A stretch of DNA of 5,967 nt, taken from contig JAKEGQ010000102.1 of assembly GCA_022615475.1 (NCBI GenBank), forward strand, positions 1-5,967, given 5' to 3'. The translations under genes and the position numbers were made by a program. Positions 1 to 5,967 of the stretch are shown here, piece after piece. Within the stretch, counting starts at the first letter, position 1, and every line of letters starts with the position of its first letter. The notes beneath the pieces were generated by a model that saw only the letters and a list, made by a program, of their open reading frames with translations, ran no database searches and was not told the origin of the DNA. Source of the stretch: Candidatus Methylomirabilota bacterium. Its GTDB lineage: Bacteria > Methylomirabilota > Methylomirabilia > Methylomirabilales > CSP1-5.

Positions 1-1059
1 CTGGTCGATTACCATACGATCTTCAATGTTTTCCGCTATGTGACGTTCCGTACGGCAGGCGCCATCATCACATCCCTCTTGCTCAGCCTCGTCCTGGGTC
101 CCTATATCATCAAGCGACTTCGGGCACTACACATCGGGCAGCAGATCCGGGAGGACGGCCCGCGGACCCACCTCGGCAAGGCCGGAACGCCCACGATGGG
201 GGGGCTTCTGATTATCGCCGCGGTCATCGGATCGACCCTCTTGTGGGCGAATCTGACCTATCGGTTCATTTGGGTCATCCTGCTGGGGACGCTCGCGATG
301 GGCACCGTGGGCTTTTACGATGATTACCTGAAGCTCAGACGGAAGAGCAGCAAAGGATTGGCTCCGCGCTATAAGTTTGCGTGGCAGATCATGCTGGGGC
401 TCGGCGTGGGTCTCTACCTGTATCTGAGCCCGGTAGACGAATTCACTACGCGCTTGAGCATCCCGTTTGTCAAATGGTTGGTGCCGGACCTCGGGTGGGC
501 CTACGTCCTCTTGGTGATGCTTGTCATCGTCGCTTGTAGTAATGCCGTGAATCTCACCGACGGCCTGGACGGGCTCGCGACCGGCCCGATGATCATGGCG
601 GCTGCCGCCTACACCGTCCTGGCCTACATGGCCGGTCACGGCGGCATCGCCCGCTACCTCCAAGTGATCTACGTTCGCGAATCGAGCGAACTGACTATCT
701 TTGGGGGTGCGGTGGTGGGGGCGTCGCTGGGGTTTCTCTGGTTCAACGCCTATCCCGCACAGATCTTTATGGGGGACACGGGATCGTTTGCGCTCGGGAC
801 AGCCCTTGCCCTGTTGGCGGTGCTGACCAAGCAGGAGCTACTGCTCGTGATCATCGGAGGGGTCTTCGTCATCGAGGCGATCTCGGTTCTCCTCCAGGTC
901 TTCTCGTTCAAGACTACCGGGCGGCGGATCTTTCGCATGGCGCCTATCCACCATCATTACGAACTCGACGGGGTCGCCGAACCCAAGATCATCGTGCGGT
1001 TCTGGATTATTTCGTTCCTGTTGGCGCTCATCTCGCTGACCACCTTGAAACTCAGATGA
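1..1059 (+). CDS. mraY: Phospho-N-acetylmuramoyl-pentapeptide transferase MraY, 5'-partial
   Basis: Integral membrane enzyme that transfers phospho-MurNAc-pentapeptide from UDP-MurNAc-pentapeptide to undecaprenyl phosphate, giving lipid I at the inner face of the cytoplasmic membrane. The frame is open from base 1, and its first residues (LVDYHTIFNVFRYVTFR) match the MraY N-terminus, where E. coli has FNVFSYLTFR. The GTG at 40 is therefore an internal valine codon, and the true start lies roughly 8-10 codons before the window. Of 352 visible residues, the motifs are GTPTMGG (about 62-68), the metal/substrate DD pair in DDYLKLRRKSSKG (107-108), NLTDGLDG (184-191), MGDTGS (257-262) and the HHH of PIHHHYELDG (317-319). 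The C-terminus, IVRFWIIS then TLKLR, is very close to E. coli. Many hydrophobic segments fit the ten-helix fold, and the projected length of about 361 matches the usual 360. The stop is followed by a gap of about 98 bp, unlike the later junctions. Identification is secure. Confidence 0.97.
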   Translation: MVDYHTIFNVFRYVTFRTAGAIITSLLLSLVLGPYIIKRLRALHIGQQIREDGPRTHLGKAGTPTMGGLLIIAAVIGSTLLWANLTYRFIWVILLGTLAMGTVGFYDDYLKLRRKSSKGLAPRYKFAWQIMLGLGVGLYLYLSPVDEFTTRLSIPFVKWLVPDLGWAYVLLVMLVIVACSNAVNLTDGLDGLATGPMIMAAAAYTVLAYMAGHGGIARYLQVIYVRESSELTIFGGAVVGASLGFLWFNAYPAQIFMGDTGSFALGTALALLAVLTKQELLLVIIGGVFVIEAISVLLQVFSFKTTGRRIFRMAPIHHHYELDGVAEPKIIVRFWIISFLLALISLTTLKLR

Positions 1060-1062
1060 GGC

Positions 1063-1090
1063 GTTCATGGTTCAGAGTTCAGGGTTCAGA
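1063..1090. repeat. Four tandem GTTCANR heptamers
   Basis: Four consecutive 7-bp units read GTTCATG, GTTCAGA, GTTCAGG and GTTCAGA, sharing GTTCA in every unit. They begin 3 bp after the mraY stop codon. The first 12 bases (1063-1074) are the exact reverse complement of 1135-1146, where two further heptamers lie in the opposite orientation. The array resembles the short tandemly repeated heptanucleotide sequences (STRR) known from some bacterial intergenic regions such as those of heterocystous cyanobacteria, but no homology is implied. Its function is unknown. Confidence 0.8.
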
Positions 1091-1132
1091 GACGGATACA
1101 CCGATGACCGCCGAACGGAGTCTCGATCCTTC

Positions 1133-1146
1133 TATGAACCATGAAC
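1133..1146. repeat. Two heptamers in inverted orientation, partner arm of the upstream array
   Basis: The units TATGAAC and CATGAAC are reverse complements of GTTCATA and GTTCATG. Bases 1135-1146 (TGAACCATGAAC) pair perfectly over 12 bp with 1063-1074, leaving a loop of 60 bases. In RNA this could form a long-range stem ending 11 bases before the chosen murD start and directly beside its presumed Shine-Dalgarno sequence. The pairing is seen directly; folding and any regulatory effect are inferred. Confidence 0.75.
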
Positions 1147-1147
1147 C

Positions 1148-1151
1148 AGGG
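1148..1151 (+). promoter_or_regulatory. Weak Shine-Dalgarno sequence for murD
   Basis: AGGG lies 6 bases before the ATG at 1158. It is short but correctly placed, and it is the best-spaced ribosome site among the candidate murD starts at 1056, 1104, 1134 and 1158. It sits one base downstream of the inverted-repeat arm, so pairing of the arms could affect its accessibility (inference). Confidence 0.45.
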
Positions 1152-1157
1152 CAAGAG

Positions 1158-2558
1158 ATGGAGCGAACGCTCGACGTACAAGGGAAGAAGGTGACGGTGG
1201 TGGGACTCGCGCGGAGTGGGGCCGCTGCCTGCAGGCTCCTCGTGAGTCGAGGGGCGCGCGTGACCGGCAATGATCATCATCCCGCCGAAAAGATCCAGAC
1301 CGATCTCGACGACCTCAGGAGGAGAGGGGTGGAGGTTGAACTTGGACAGCATCGACCAGAGACCTTCCTGCAGGCGGACCTGATCGTGCTGAGCCCCGGG
1401 GTCGACTCGGATCTCCCCCTCCTCCAGAAGGCCCGGTCCCAGGGCGTCCGGATCTGGAGCGAGGTGGAGCTGGCCTTTCGGGCTACGGAGGCCCCCTTTA
1501 TTGCCATTACCGGGACCAACGGGAAGAGCACCACCACGACCCTCGTCGGACTGATGATCGAACAGGCAAAGAAAAAGGTCGTGGTCGCCGGCAATATCGG
1601 GACGGCACTCTCGGACGTGGTGGGCGGGCTCTCCCGAGACCATTGGGTCGTGGCCGAAATCTCGAGCTTCCAATTGGAGGCCATCGAGACCTTCCGGCCC
1701 CGGGTGGCCCTCCTCCTGAATGTCACCCCGGATCACCTGGACAGGTACGCGGATCTGGCAGCGTACCTCCAGGCGAAGGCCCGCATCTTCCTGAATCAGC
1801 AGCCTGACGACACAGCGGTTCTGAATGCCGACGATCCATTGACGCTCGACGCTGCCTCCCGATGCCGGGCAAGGAAGATCTTCTTTAGCCAGCGACAGCC
1901 GGTGAGCGATGGGGCGTTTCTCAAGGAGGGGACGTTCTGGCTCCGGTTGGGCGGCAAGGAGGAGGCCGTCTGCCGGCGAGACGCCCTGGGGATTCAGGGG
2001 TCCCACAACACCGAAAACGCCCTGGCGGCCATCGCCGCCGCCGGCCTCGTCGGGGTTCCGTCGCACTCCATGTGCAGGGTGCTCGAGAGTTTTCCCGGGC
2101 TCGAGCATCGCCTCGAGCTGGTGGCGGAGATCGCCGGGGTCCGGTACTTCAACGACTCCAAGGGGACGAACGTGGGGGCTACCGTGAAATCCCTCGAGGG
2201 GTTTCCGGCGGGAAGGGTGATCCTGATCGCGGGTGGACTGGACAAGGGAGCGGACTTCAGGCCCCTGATCCCCCTCGTCAAGGAGCGGGTCAAGGCAGCC
2301 ATTCTCATCGGTCGGGCGCGGGAAAAGCTCACGGCGATGCTCTCTGGCGTCTGTCCCACCAAGACGGCCGCGAGCCTCGATGAGGCTGTTGAGGCTGCAG
2401 CCGGGGATGCCGCTCCCGGGGATGTGGTGCTCCTCTCTCCGGCATGTGCCAGCTTCGACATGTTCCGGGATTTTGAAGAGCGAGGACGGACCTTCAAGGC
2501 GGCGGTGTGGCGACTGAGCGATCGGGGGTCGAGCGAGGATGCGGGGGGAGTACGATAA
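1158..2558 (+). CDS. murD: UDP-N-acetylmuramoyl-L-alanine--D-glutamate ligase MurD
   Basis: Cytoplasmic ATP-dependent Mur ligase that adds D-glutamate to UDP-MurNAc-L-Ala. Residues are numbered from the ATG at 1158. An N-terminal Rossmann-like UDP-binding domain starts VTVVGLARSG (12-21) and includes SPGV (79-82). The central ATPase domain has the P-loop GTNGKST (119-125), the acidic residue in AEISSFQLE (E168), NVTPDHLDRY (188-197) and the probable carbamylated lysine K207. The C-terminal domain has EHR (316-318), NDSKGTN (332-338), GGLDKGADF (359-367) and LSPACASFDMF (426-436). At 466 residues it is a little longer than E. coli MurD (438), partly through a polar tail after the last conserved helix. 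The frame stays open to an ATG at 1056 that overlaps the mraY stop. I chose 1158 because MurD proteins normally begin about ten residues before the VTVVGL strand, and because the 34 extra residues are encoded by the heptamer repeat and its spacer. The function is certain; the start is less so. Confidence 0.95.
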   Translation: MERTLDVQGKKVTVVGLARSGAAACRLLVSRGARVTGNDHHPAEKIQTDLDDLRRRGVEVELGQHRPETFLQADLIVLSPGVDSDLPLLQKARSQGVRIWSEVELAFRATEAPFIAITGTNGKSTTTTLVGLMIEQAKKKVVVAGNIGTALSDVVGGLSRDHWVVAEISSFQLEAIETFRPRVALLLNVTPDHLDRYADLAAYLQAKARIFLNQQPDDTAVLNADDPLTLDAASRCRARKIFFSQRQPVSDGAFLKEGTFWLRLGGKEEAVCRRDALGIQGSHNTENALAAIAAAGLVGVPSHSMCRVLESFPGLEHRLELVAEIAGVRYFNDSKGTNVGATVKSLEGFPAGRVILIAGGLDKGADFRPLIPLVKERVKAAILIGRAREKLTAMLSGVCPTKTAASLDEAVEAAAGDAAPGDVVLLSPACASFDMFRDFEERGRTFKAAVWRLSDRGSSEDAGGVR

Positions 2559-3666
2559 GGTTCTCTTCACCATCACCCTGATCCTGGTGGCTCTGGGGAT
2601 TCTCATGGTCTACAGTGCGAGTGCCATTCGAGCCCAGGAGCAATTTGGCGATCCCTCATTCTTCCTGAAGCGGCAGGTCGCGTGGGCCGTGGTCGGCCTC
2701 ACGGCCCTCATCTGGGTGTTGGGACAGGACTACCGCCAGCTTCAGCGGTGGGCCCCCCTGCTCTATGTCGTCTCGGTCCTCTTGCTGGTCGTCGTCTTGG
2801 TCCCGGCAGTGGGGACCCGGGTGAACGGTGCCCGACGGTGGCTTCGGTTTTCCAGCCTGTCATTCCAGCCGGCCGAGTTTGCCAAGTTTGCCCTTCTCCT
2901 GTATATCAGCCGGCTCCTGGCACGAAAGGGAGAGCGGGTCCGAGAGTTCACGGACGGGCTCCTGCCTCCCATGATCCTCTCCATAGTCGTTGCTCTGCTT
3001 ATTGCGCTTCAACCCAACTACGGGACCACCCTGGTCATCCTCGCGACGGTGGGGGCGCTGCTCTTTGTCGCTCGGGCCAAGGTCTCGCACCTGGCGCTCA
3101 CCGGCCTGGCCTTTCTGCCCCTGGGCGGTCTGCTCCTGCTACAGGTCCCCCATGTCCGGGCGAGGGTCCTGGCGATGGTGGATCCCTCTCAGGTCTCTCC
3201 GCGGTTTCTCTATCAGTCGACCCAGTCCCAGCTGGCGTTGGGGCGGGGAGGCTCGCTCGGGGCTGGGCTTGGCGACGGGATGCAAAAGCTCTTCTATCTG
3301 CCAGAACCTCATACCGACTTTATCTTCGCCATCGTCGGCGAAGAGTTGGGCTTTGCGGGCGCCATAGGGATCCTGGGCCTCTTTGCCTTTTTCCTGTGGC
3401 GGGGAATCCGGATTGCGCTCCGCACCGCTGATCCCTTCGGGTGCTATCTGGCCCTGGGAATCACCTGCCTCATCGTGCTGCAGGCGGTGGTGAATGTGGG
3501 AATGGTTGTCGGCCTCCTACCGACCGCCGGTCTTCCTCTTCCCTTCCTGAGCTTCGGCGGCAGCTCGTTGGTGATGACCCTCTTCGGGGTGGGCATCCTG
3601 TTGAACATTTCCCGTTGTCCTCCGGTCCATTCAGGCTATTTCCGTCTGCGAGGAGGAACGCCGTGA
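2539..3666 (+). CDS. ftsW: Division-specific SEDS peptidoglycan glycosyltransferase FtsW
   Basis: Polytopic membrane protein of the SEDS family that polymerises lipid II into glycan strands at the septum together with a class B penicillin-binding protein (FtsI). The 375 residues hold about ten hydrophobic segments. Family motifs in order are MVYSAS (23-28), VNGARRWL (95-102), QPAEFAKF (110-117), QPNYGTT (158-164), the LPEPHTDFIFAIVGEELG block (254-271) with the catalytic aspartate at D260, and GLPLPFLSFGGSS (331-343). The start is well fixed: an in-frame TGA at 2515-2517 lies just upstream, with no alternative start between it and the ATG. The ribosome site is poor, with a GGGGG at 2524-2528 and GAGCGAGG directly against the ATG. 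Together with the 20-bp overlap with murD, this suggests translational coupling. RodA and SpoVE are relatives, but the position between murD and murG supports FtsW. It is shorter than E. coli FtsW (414), mainly at the ends. Confidence 0.95.
   Translation: MRGEYDKVLFTITLILVALGILMVYSASAIRAQEQFGDPSFFLKRQVAWAVVGLTALIWVLGQDYRQLQRWAPLLYVVSVLLLVVVLVPAVGTRVNGARRWLRFSSLSFQPAEFAKFALLLYISRLLARKGERVREFTDGLLPPMILSIVVALLIALQPNYGTTLVILATVGALLFVARAKVSHLALTGLAFLPLGGLLLLQVPHVRARVLAMVDPSQVSPRFLYQSTQSQLALGRGGSLGAGLGDGMQKLFYLPEPHTDFIFAIVGEELGFAGAIGILGLFAFFLWRGIRIALRTADPFGCYLALGITCLIVLQAVVNVGMVVGLLPTAGLPLPFLSFGGSSLVMTLFGVGILLNISRCPPVHSGYFRLRGGTP
3651..3656 (+). promoter_or_regulatory. Perfect Shine-Dalgarno AGGAGG deciding the murG GTG start
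   Basis: AGGAGG is followed by six bases and then the GTG at 3663. This is the strongest ribosome site in the window. It supports the GTG start over the in-frame open stretch that runs back to 3441 inside ftsW. It lies within the last codons of ftsW. Confidence 0.85.
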
Positions 3667-4820
3667 AGGTGGTGTTGGCGGGTGGAGGAACCGGGGGCCA
3701 TGTCTTTCCGGCGCTCGCCTTGGCCCGCGAGCTCCGGGCCCGGGATGTCGAAGCCCTGATGGTTGGAACGGCCCGAGGCCTGGAGGCGGCCGCCTTCCCG
3801 GCAGAGGGGTTTTCTCTGGAGACGATCCATGTCGAGGGACTCCAGGGGGTGAGGGTCGGAGCGCAGGCTCGATCCTTGGCCCTCCTCCCTCAGGCCCTGA
3901 TCCATGCCCTACGGCTCCTCGGGCGTCATCGACCTGGCGCGGTGGTTGGGGTGGGTGGCTATGCGGCCGCGCCGGTCGGTATGGCGGCGGTCCTCAGGCG
4001 GATCCCCCTCCTCATCCACGAGCAGAATCGCTCCCCCGGACTGACCAACAGGGCCCTCGCCCGGGTTGCAGACGTGGTCGCCGTGAGCCTAGAGGCGACC
4101 GGCCCGTCGTTCGGGCGCAACGTGGTGGTGACGGGGAATCCGATCCGGCGGGAGATCCTGGAGGGGGACCGGCGCAAGGGACTCGAGGCCTTGCAGTTGG
4201 ACCCTACCAGGAAGACCGTGTTGATCTTTGGCGGAAGTCAGGGCGCGTACCGCATCAATCGCGCCGTAGTCGAGGCCCTTCCGCATCTCGGCCGATTGCG
4301 GGATCGGATCCAGATTATCCATGCGACGGGGGAGCGGGACCGGGGCGAAGTAGAGGAGGCCTACCGGGCCTGGAAGGGCGAGGCGCGGGTCCTCCCCTTT
4401 GTCCAGGACATGGCCTCGGCCTACGCGGCGGCGGACCTGGTGGTGTGCCGGGCCGGGGCGACGACGATCGCGGAGCTGACCGCGCTCGGAAAACCGGCTC
4501 TCCTCATCCCCTATCCCTTCGCCGCCAATGATCATCAGCGGGAAAACGCGGAGGAGGTCGTAAGGGTCGGCGGGGGACGGATGATCCTCGAGCGGGATCT
4601 CACCGGTCATCGGCTCGCGGTGGAGCTGCATGAGTTGCTCGACGACCCCGGTGCCCTCACCGCGATGGGCCAGGGGGCACACAGTCTGGGACGGCCTGAT
4701 GCCGCCTCCCATCTTGCCGATCTGGTCTGCCAGCTGGCGGGGGAGCGAGGCGGCGAGCGGACGGTGAGACACATCGCGGCCGAGCGGTGGGGTCGCCGGG
4801 CGGAGGGGAACCGACGGTGA
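3663..4820 (+). CDS. murG: Lipid II synthase MurG (UDP-GlcNAc:lipid I GlcNAc transferase)
   Basis: Peripheral inner-membrane GT-B glycosyltransferase (family GT28) that adds GlcNAc from UDP-GlcNAc to lipid I, forming lipid II. The 385 residues begin with strand KVVLAGGGTGGH (2-13), containing the glycine-rich loop. VVGVGGY (94-100) and IHEQNRSPGLTNR (118-130) follow in the N-terminal, lipid I-binding half. GNP (159-161) links to the C-terminal UDP-GlcNAc domain with GGSQGA (190-195), CRAGATTIAEL (262-272, with the likely ribose-contacting E271) and the HQREN segment (291-295). It is slightly longer than E. coli MurG (355) because of a basic tail of about 25 residues that overlaps the ribosome site of murC. 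It starts with GTG, whose last two bases are shared with the ftsW TGA (GTGA overlap), typical of coupled translation. The open frame upstream of 3663 is antiparallel to nothing conserved and is not part of the protein. Confidence 0.96.
   Translation: MKVVLAGGGTGGHVFPALALARELRARDVEALMVGTARGLEAAAFPAEGFSLETIHVEGLQGVRVGAQARSLALLPQALIHALRLLGRHRPGAVVGVGGYAAAPVGMAAVLRRIPLLIHEQNRSPGLTNRALARVADVVAVSLEATGPSFGRNVVVTGNPIRREILEGDRRKGLEALQLDPTRKTVLIFGGSQGAYRINRAVVEALPHLGRLRDRIQIIHATGERDRGEVEEAYRAWKGEARVLPFVQDMASAYAAADLVVCRAGATTIAELTALGKPALLIPYPFAANDHQRENAEEVVRVGGGRMILERDLTGHRLAVELHELLDDPGALTAMGQGAHSLGRPDAASHLADLVCQLAGERGGERTVRHIAAERWGRRAEGNRR
4802..4808 (+). promoter_or_regulatory. Shine-Dalgarno GGAGGGG for murC
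   Basis: GGAGGGG precedes the murC GTG at 4817 by eight bases and lies inside the last codons of murG. With the GTGA stop/start overlap it supports coupled translation of murG and murC. Confidence 0.7.
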
Positions 4821-5967
4821 AGCGGTATCGGCATATCCATTTCGTCGGAATCGGCGGCGCCGGGATGAGCGGGATTGCAGAGGTGCTCCACAACATGGAG
4901 TATCTCGTCACCGGATCCGATCTGAAGGCGTCGGAAGTGACTCGACGTCTCGAGAGCCTGGGGGTCCGGGTGTTCATCGGGCATGTGCCGGGGAACGTGC
5001 AGGGCGCCGATGTGGTGGTTCGCTCTTCAGCGGTGGCCCTGGATAATCCAGAGGTCGCCGCCGCCCGCCAGCAGTTGATTCCGGTGATCCCGCGGGCGGA
5101 GATGCTGGCGGAGTTGATGCGTCTCAAGTACGGCGTGGCGGTGGCCGGGACCCACGGCAAGACTACCACGACCTCCATGCTGGCGACGGTCCTTGCAGAA
5201 GGCGGGCTCGATCCCACCATCGTGATCGGCGGCCGCCTGAGAGGTCTCGGCACCAATGCGAAGCTCGGCCGGGGAGACTTCCTGGTGGCGGAGGCGGATG
5301 AGAGCGATGGATCCTTCCTGAAGCTCTCCCCGACCATCGCGGTAGTGACGACCATCGACGCCGAGCATCTCGACTACTACAGGGACCTGCCGCACATTCT
5401 GGACACCTTCCTGCAATTCATCAATAAGGTCCCCTTCTACGGGTCCGCCATCCTGTGTCTCGATCAGGAGAACATTCAGGCCCTCCTCCCCTCGGTGGAG
5501 AAGCGGTTCATCACGTACGGGCTCAGGACCCAGGCGGACATCACTGCCAGGGAGATCAACCTTCAGGGCATGGGATCGGAGTTCGTCGTCGTGGCGCGCC
5601 AGGAGGAGCTAGGGAAGTTCCGGCTGCGCGTGCCGGGAATCCACAATGTGAGTAACGCGTTAGCCGCCGTCGCGGTCGGTCTCGACTTGAGCATCGGGCC
5701 GGAGGTGATCCGGGAAGCGCTGGAGCAGTTCGCCGGCGTCGATCGCCGCTTCCAGGTGAAGGGCGAGGTAGGTGGAATGCTGGTCGTGGATGATTACGGC
5801 CACCACCCGGCCGAGATCCGCGCGACCCTCGATGCGGCCAAGAATGGCTTTGGGCGGCGGGTGGTCGTGGTCTTTCAACCCCACCGGTACACGAGAACCA
5901 AGCATCTGCTCGGAGAGTTCTTCACCGCCTTTTACCAGGCCGACCTGCTCGTGGTGACTGAGGTGTA
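4817..5967 (+). CDS. murC: UDP-N-acetylmuramate--L-alanine ligase MurC, 3'-partial
   Basis: Cytoplasmic Mur ligase that uses ATP to join L-alanine to UDP-MurNAc, the first step of stem-peptide assembly. The frame runs from a GTG at 4817 to the window edge without a stop: 383 complete codons plus two bases. Visible motifs are the UDP-binding HFVGIGGAGMSGIAEVL (8-24), SSAV (70-73), RAEMLAELM (93-101), the P-loop GTHGKTTTTS (111-120), EADESDGSF (159-167), DAEHLDYY (181-188), GIHNVSNALAA (274-284), DDYGHHPAE (325-333) and FQPHRYTRT (353-361). The first two domains are complete and the third is cut; family lengths of roughly 450-490 imply that about 70-110 residues lie beyond the window. The GTG overlaps the murG stop by 4 bp. 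The presence of HFVGIGGAGMSG and HRYTRT separates it from MurD and from the recycling ligase Mpl. murB commonly follows in clusters of this order (not visible here). Confidence 0.96.
   Translation, partial: MKRYRHIHFVGIGGAGMSGIAEVLHNMEYLVTGSDLKASEVTRRLESLGVRVFIGHVPGNVQGADVVVRSSAVALDNPEVAAARQQLIPVIPRAEMLAELMRLKYGVAVAGTHGKTTTTSMLATVLAEGGLDPTIVIGGRLRGLGTNAKLGRGDFLVAEADESDGSFLKLSPTIAVVTTIDAEHLDYYRDLPHILDTFLQFINKVPFYGSAILCLDQENIQALLPSVEKRFITYGLRTQADITAREINLQGMGSEFVVVARQEELGKFRLRVPGIHNVSNALAAVAVGLDLSIGPEVIREALEQFAGVDRRFQVKGEVGGMLVVDDYGHHPAEIRATLDAAKNGFGRRVVVVFQPHRYTRTKHLLGEFFTAFYQADLLVVTEV

Noticed and set aside
40..42. GTG as the start of mraY
   Set aside because: The frame is open upstream to base 1, and the preceding residues (FNVFRY) match the conserved MraY N-terminus, so the gene is cut by the window edge.
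127..663. A 178-codon - strand open frame inside mraY
   Set aside because: The composition is that of reversed membrane-protein codons and there is no motif; the + strand frame is conserved MraY throughout.
1045..1100. Possible promoter in the mraY-murD gap
   Set aside because: TTGAAA at 1045 and TTCAGA at 1071 resemble a -35 box, but the only -10-like sequence (GATACA near 1095) matches TATAAT at about half its positions and is not convincing.
2082..2117. Three CTCGAG hexamers close together in murD (2082, 2100, 2112)
   Set aside because: Explained by Leu-Glu codons in a GC-rich gene at the conserved LE...GLEHRLE region; spacing is irregular and no larger repeat surrounds them.
1086..2606. 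A 506-codon open frame on the - strand covering all of murD
   Set aside because: It is the antisense shadow of a GC-rich gene. The translation is rich in Pro, Gly, Arg and His with no recognisable motif, and the + strand encodes an unmistakable MurD.
3441..3662. Upstream in-frame extension of murG to an ATG inside ftsW
   Set aside because: It reads through conserved FtsW coding sequence in another frame. The AGGAGG at 3651 and the family N-terminus KVVLAGGGTGGH place the start at the GTG at 3663.
4657..5355. A 232-codon - strand open frame across the murG/murC junction
   Set aside because: Low-complexity, Arg/Ser/Pro/Thr-rich translation with no family motif, opposite two conserved genes.

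Overview
This window is a compact stretch of a dcw (division and cell wall) cluster, with every gene on the + strand. The order is mraY (5' end cut by the window edge), murD, ftsW, murG, murC (3' end cut by the window edge). It is the standard order found in many Gram-negative bacteria. All five proteins keep the motifs expected of working enzymes, and I see no frameshift, no mobile element and no RNA gene. The DNA is GC-rich, with G/C-biased third codon positions. The motifs and order fit a GC-rich Gram-negative lineage (for example NC10/Methylomirabilota, Nitrospirota or a deltaproteobacterial group). That placement is a low-confidence impression, because the genes are too universal to fix the taxon by eye.

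Layout: mraY (1-1059) makes lipid I. A gap of about 98 bp (1060-1157) follows and is the only real non-coding space in the window. It carries tandem GTTCANR heptamers and an inverted copy of them. murD (1158-2558 by my start choice) adds D-glutamate to the cytoplasmic precursor. ftsW (2539-3666) overlaps the end of murD by 20 bp and encodes the division-specific SEDS glycosyltransferase. murG (3663-4820) overlaps ftsW by 4 bp (GTGA) behind a perfect AGGAGG, and converts lipid I to lipid II. murC (4817 to the window end) again starts with a GTGA overlap and adds L-alanine to UDP-MurNAc.

The genes form one pathway. MurC and MurD build the stem peptide on UDP-MurNAc in the cytoplasm. MraY moves the finished phospho-MurNAc-pentapeptide onto undecaprenyl phosphate, and MurG adds GlcNAc at the inner membrane face. 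FtsW polymerises lipid II at the septum with its partner class B PBP. The overlaps from murD to murC suggest one translationally coupled polycistronic message with its promoter upstream of the window. No convincing promoter or terminator is visible inside it.

I do not see a previously undescribed system here. The item most worth a second look is the heptamer-repeat inverted structure between mraY and murD, which also makes the murD start ambiguous.
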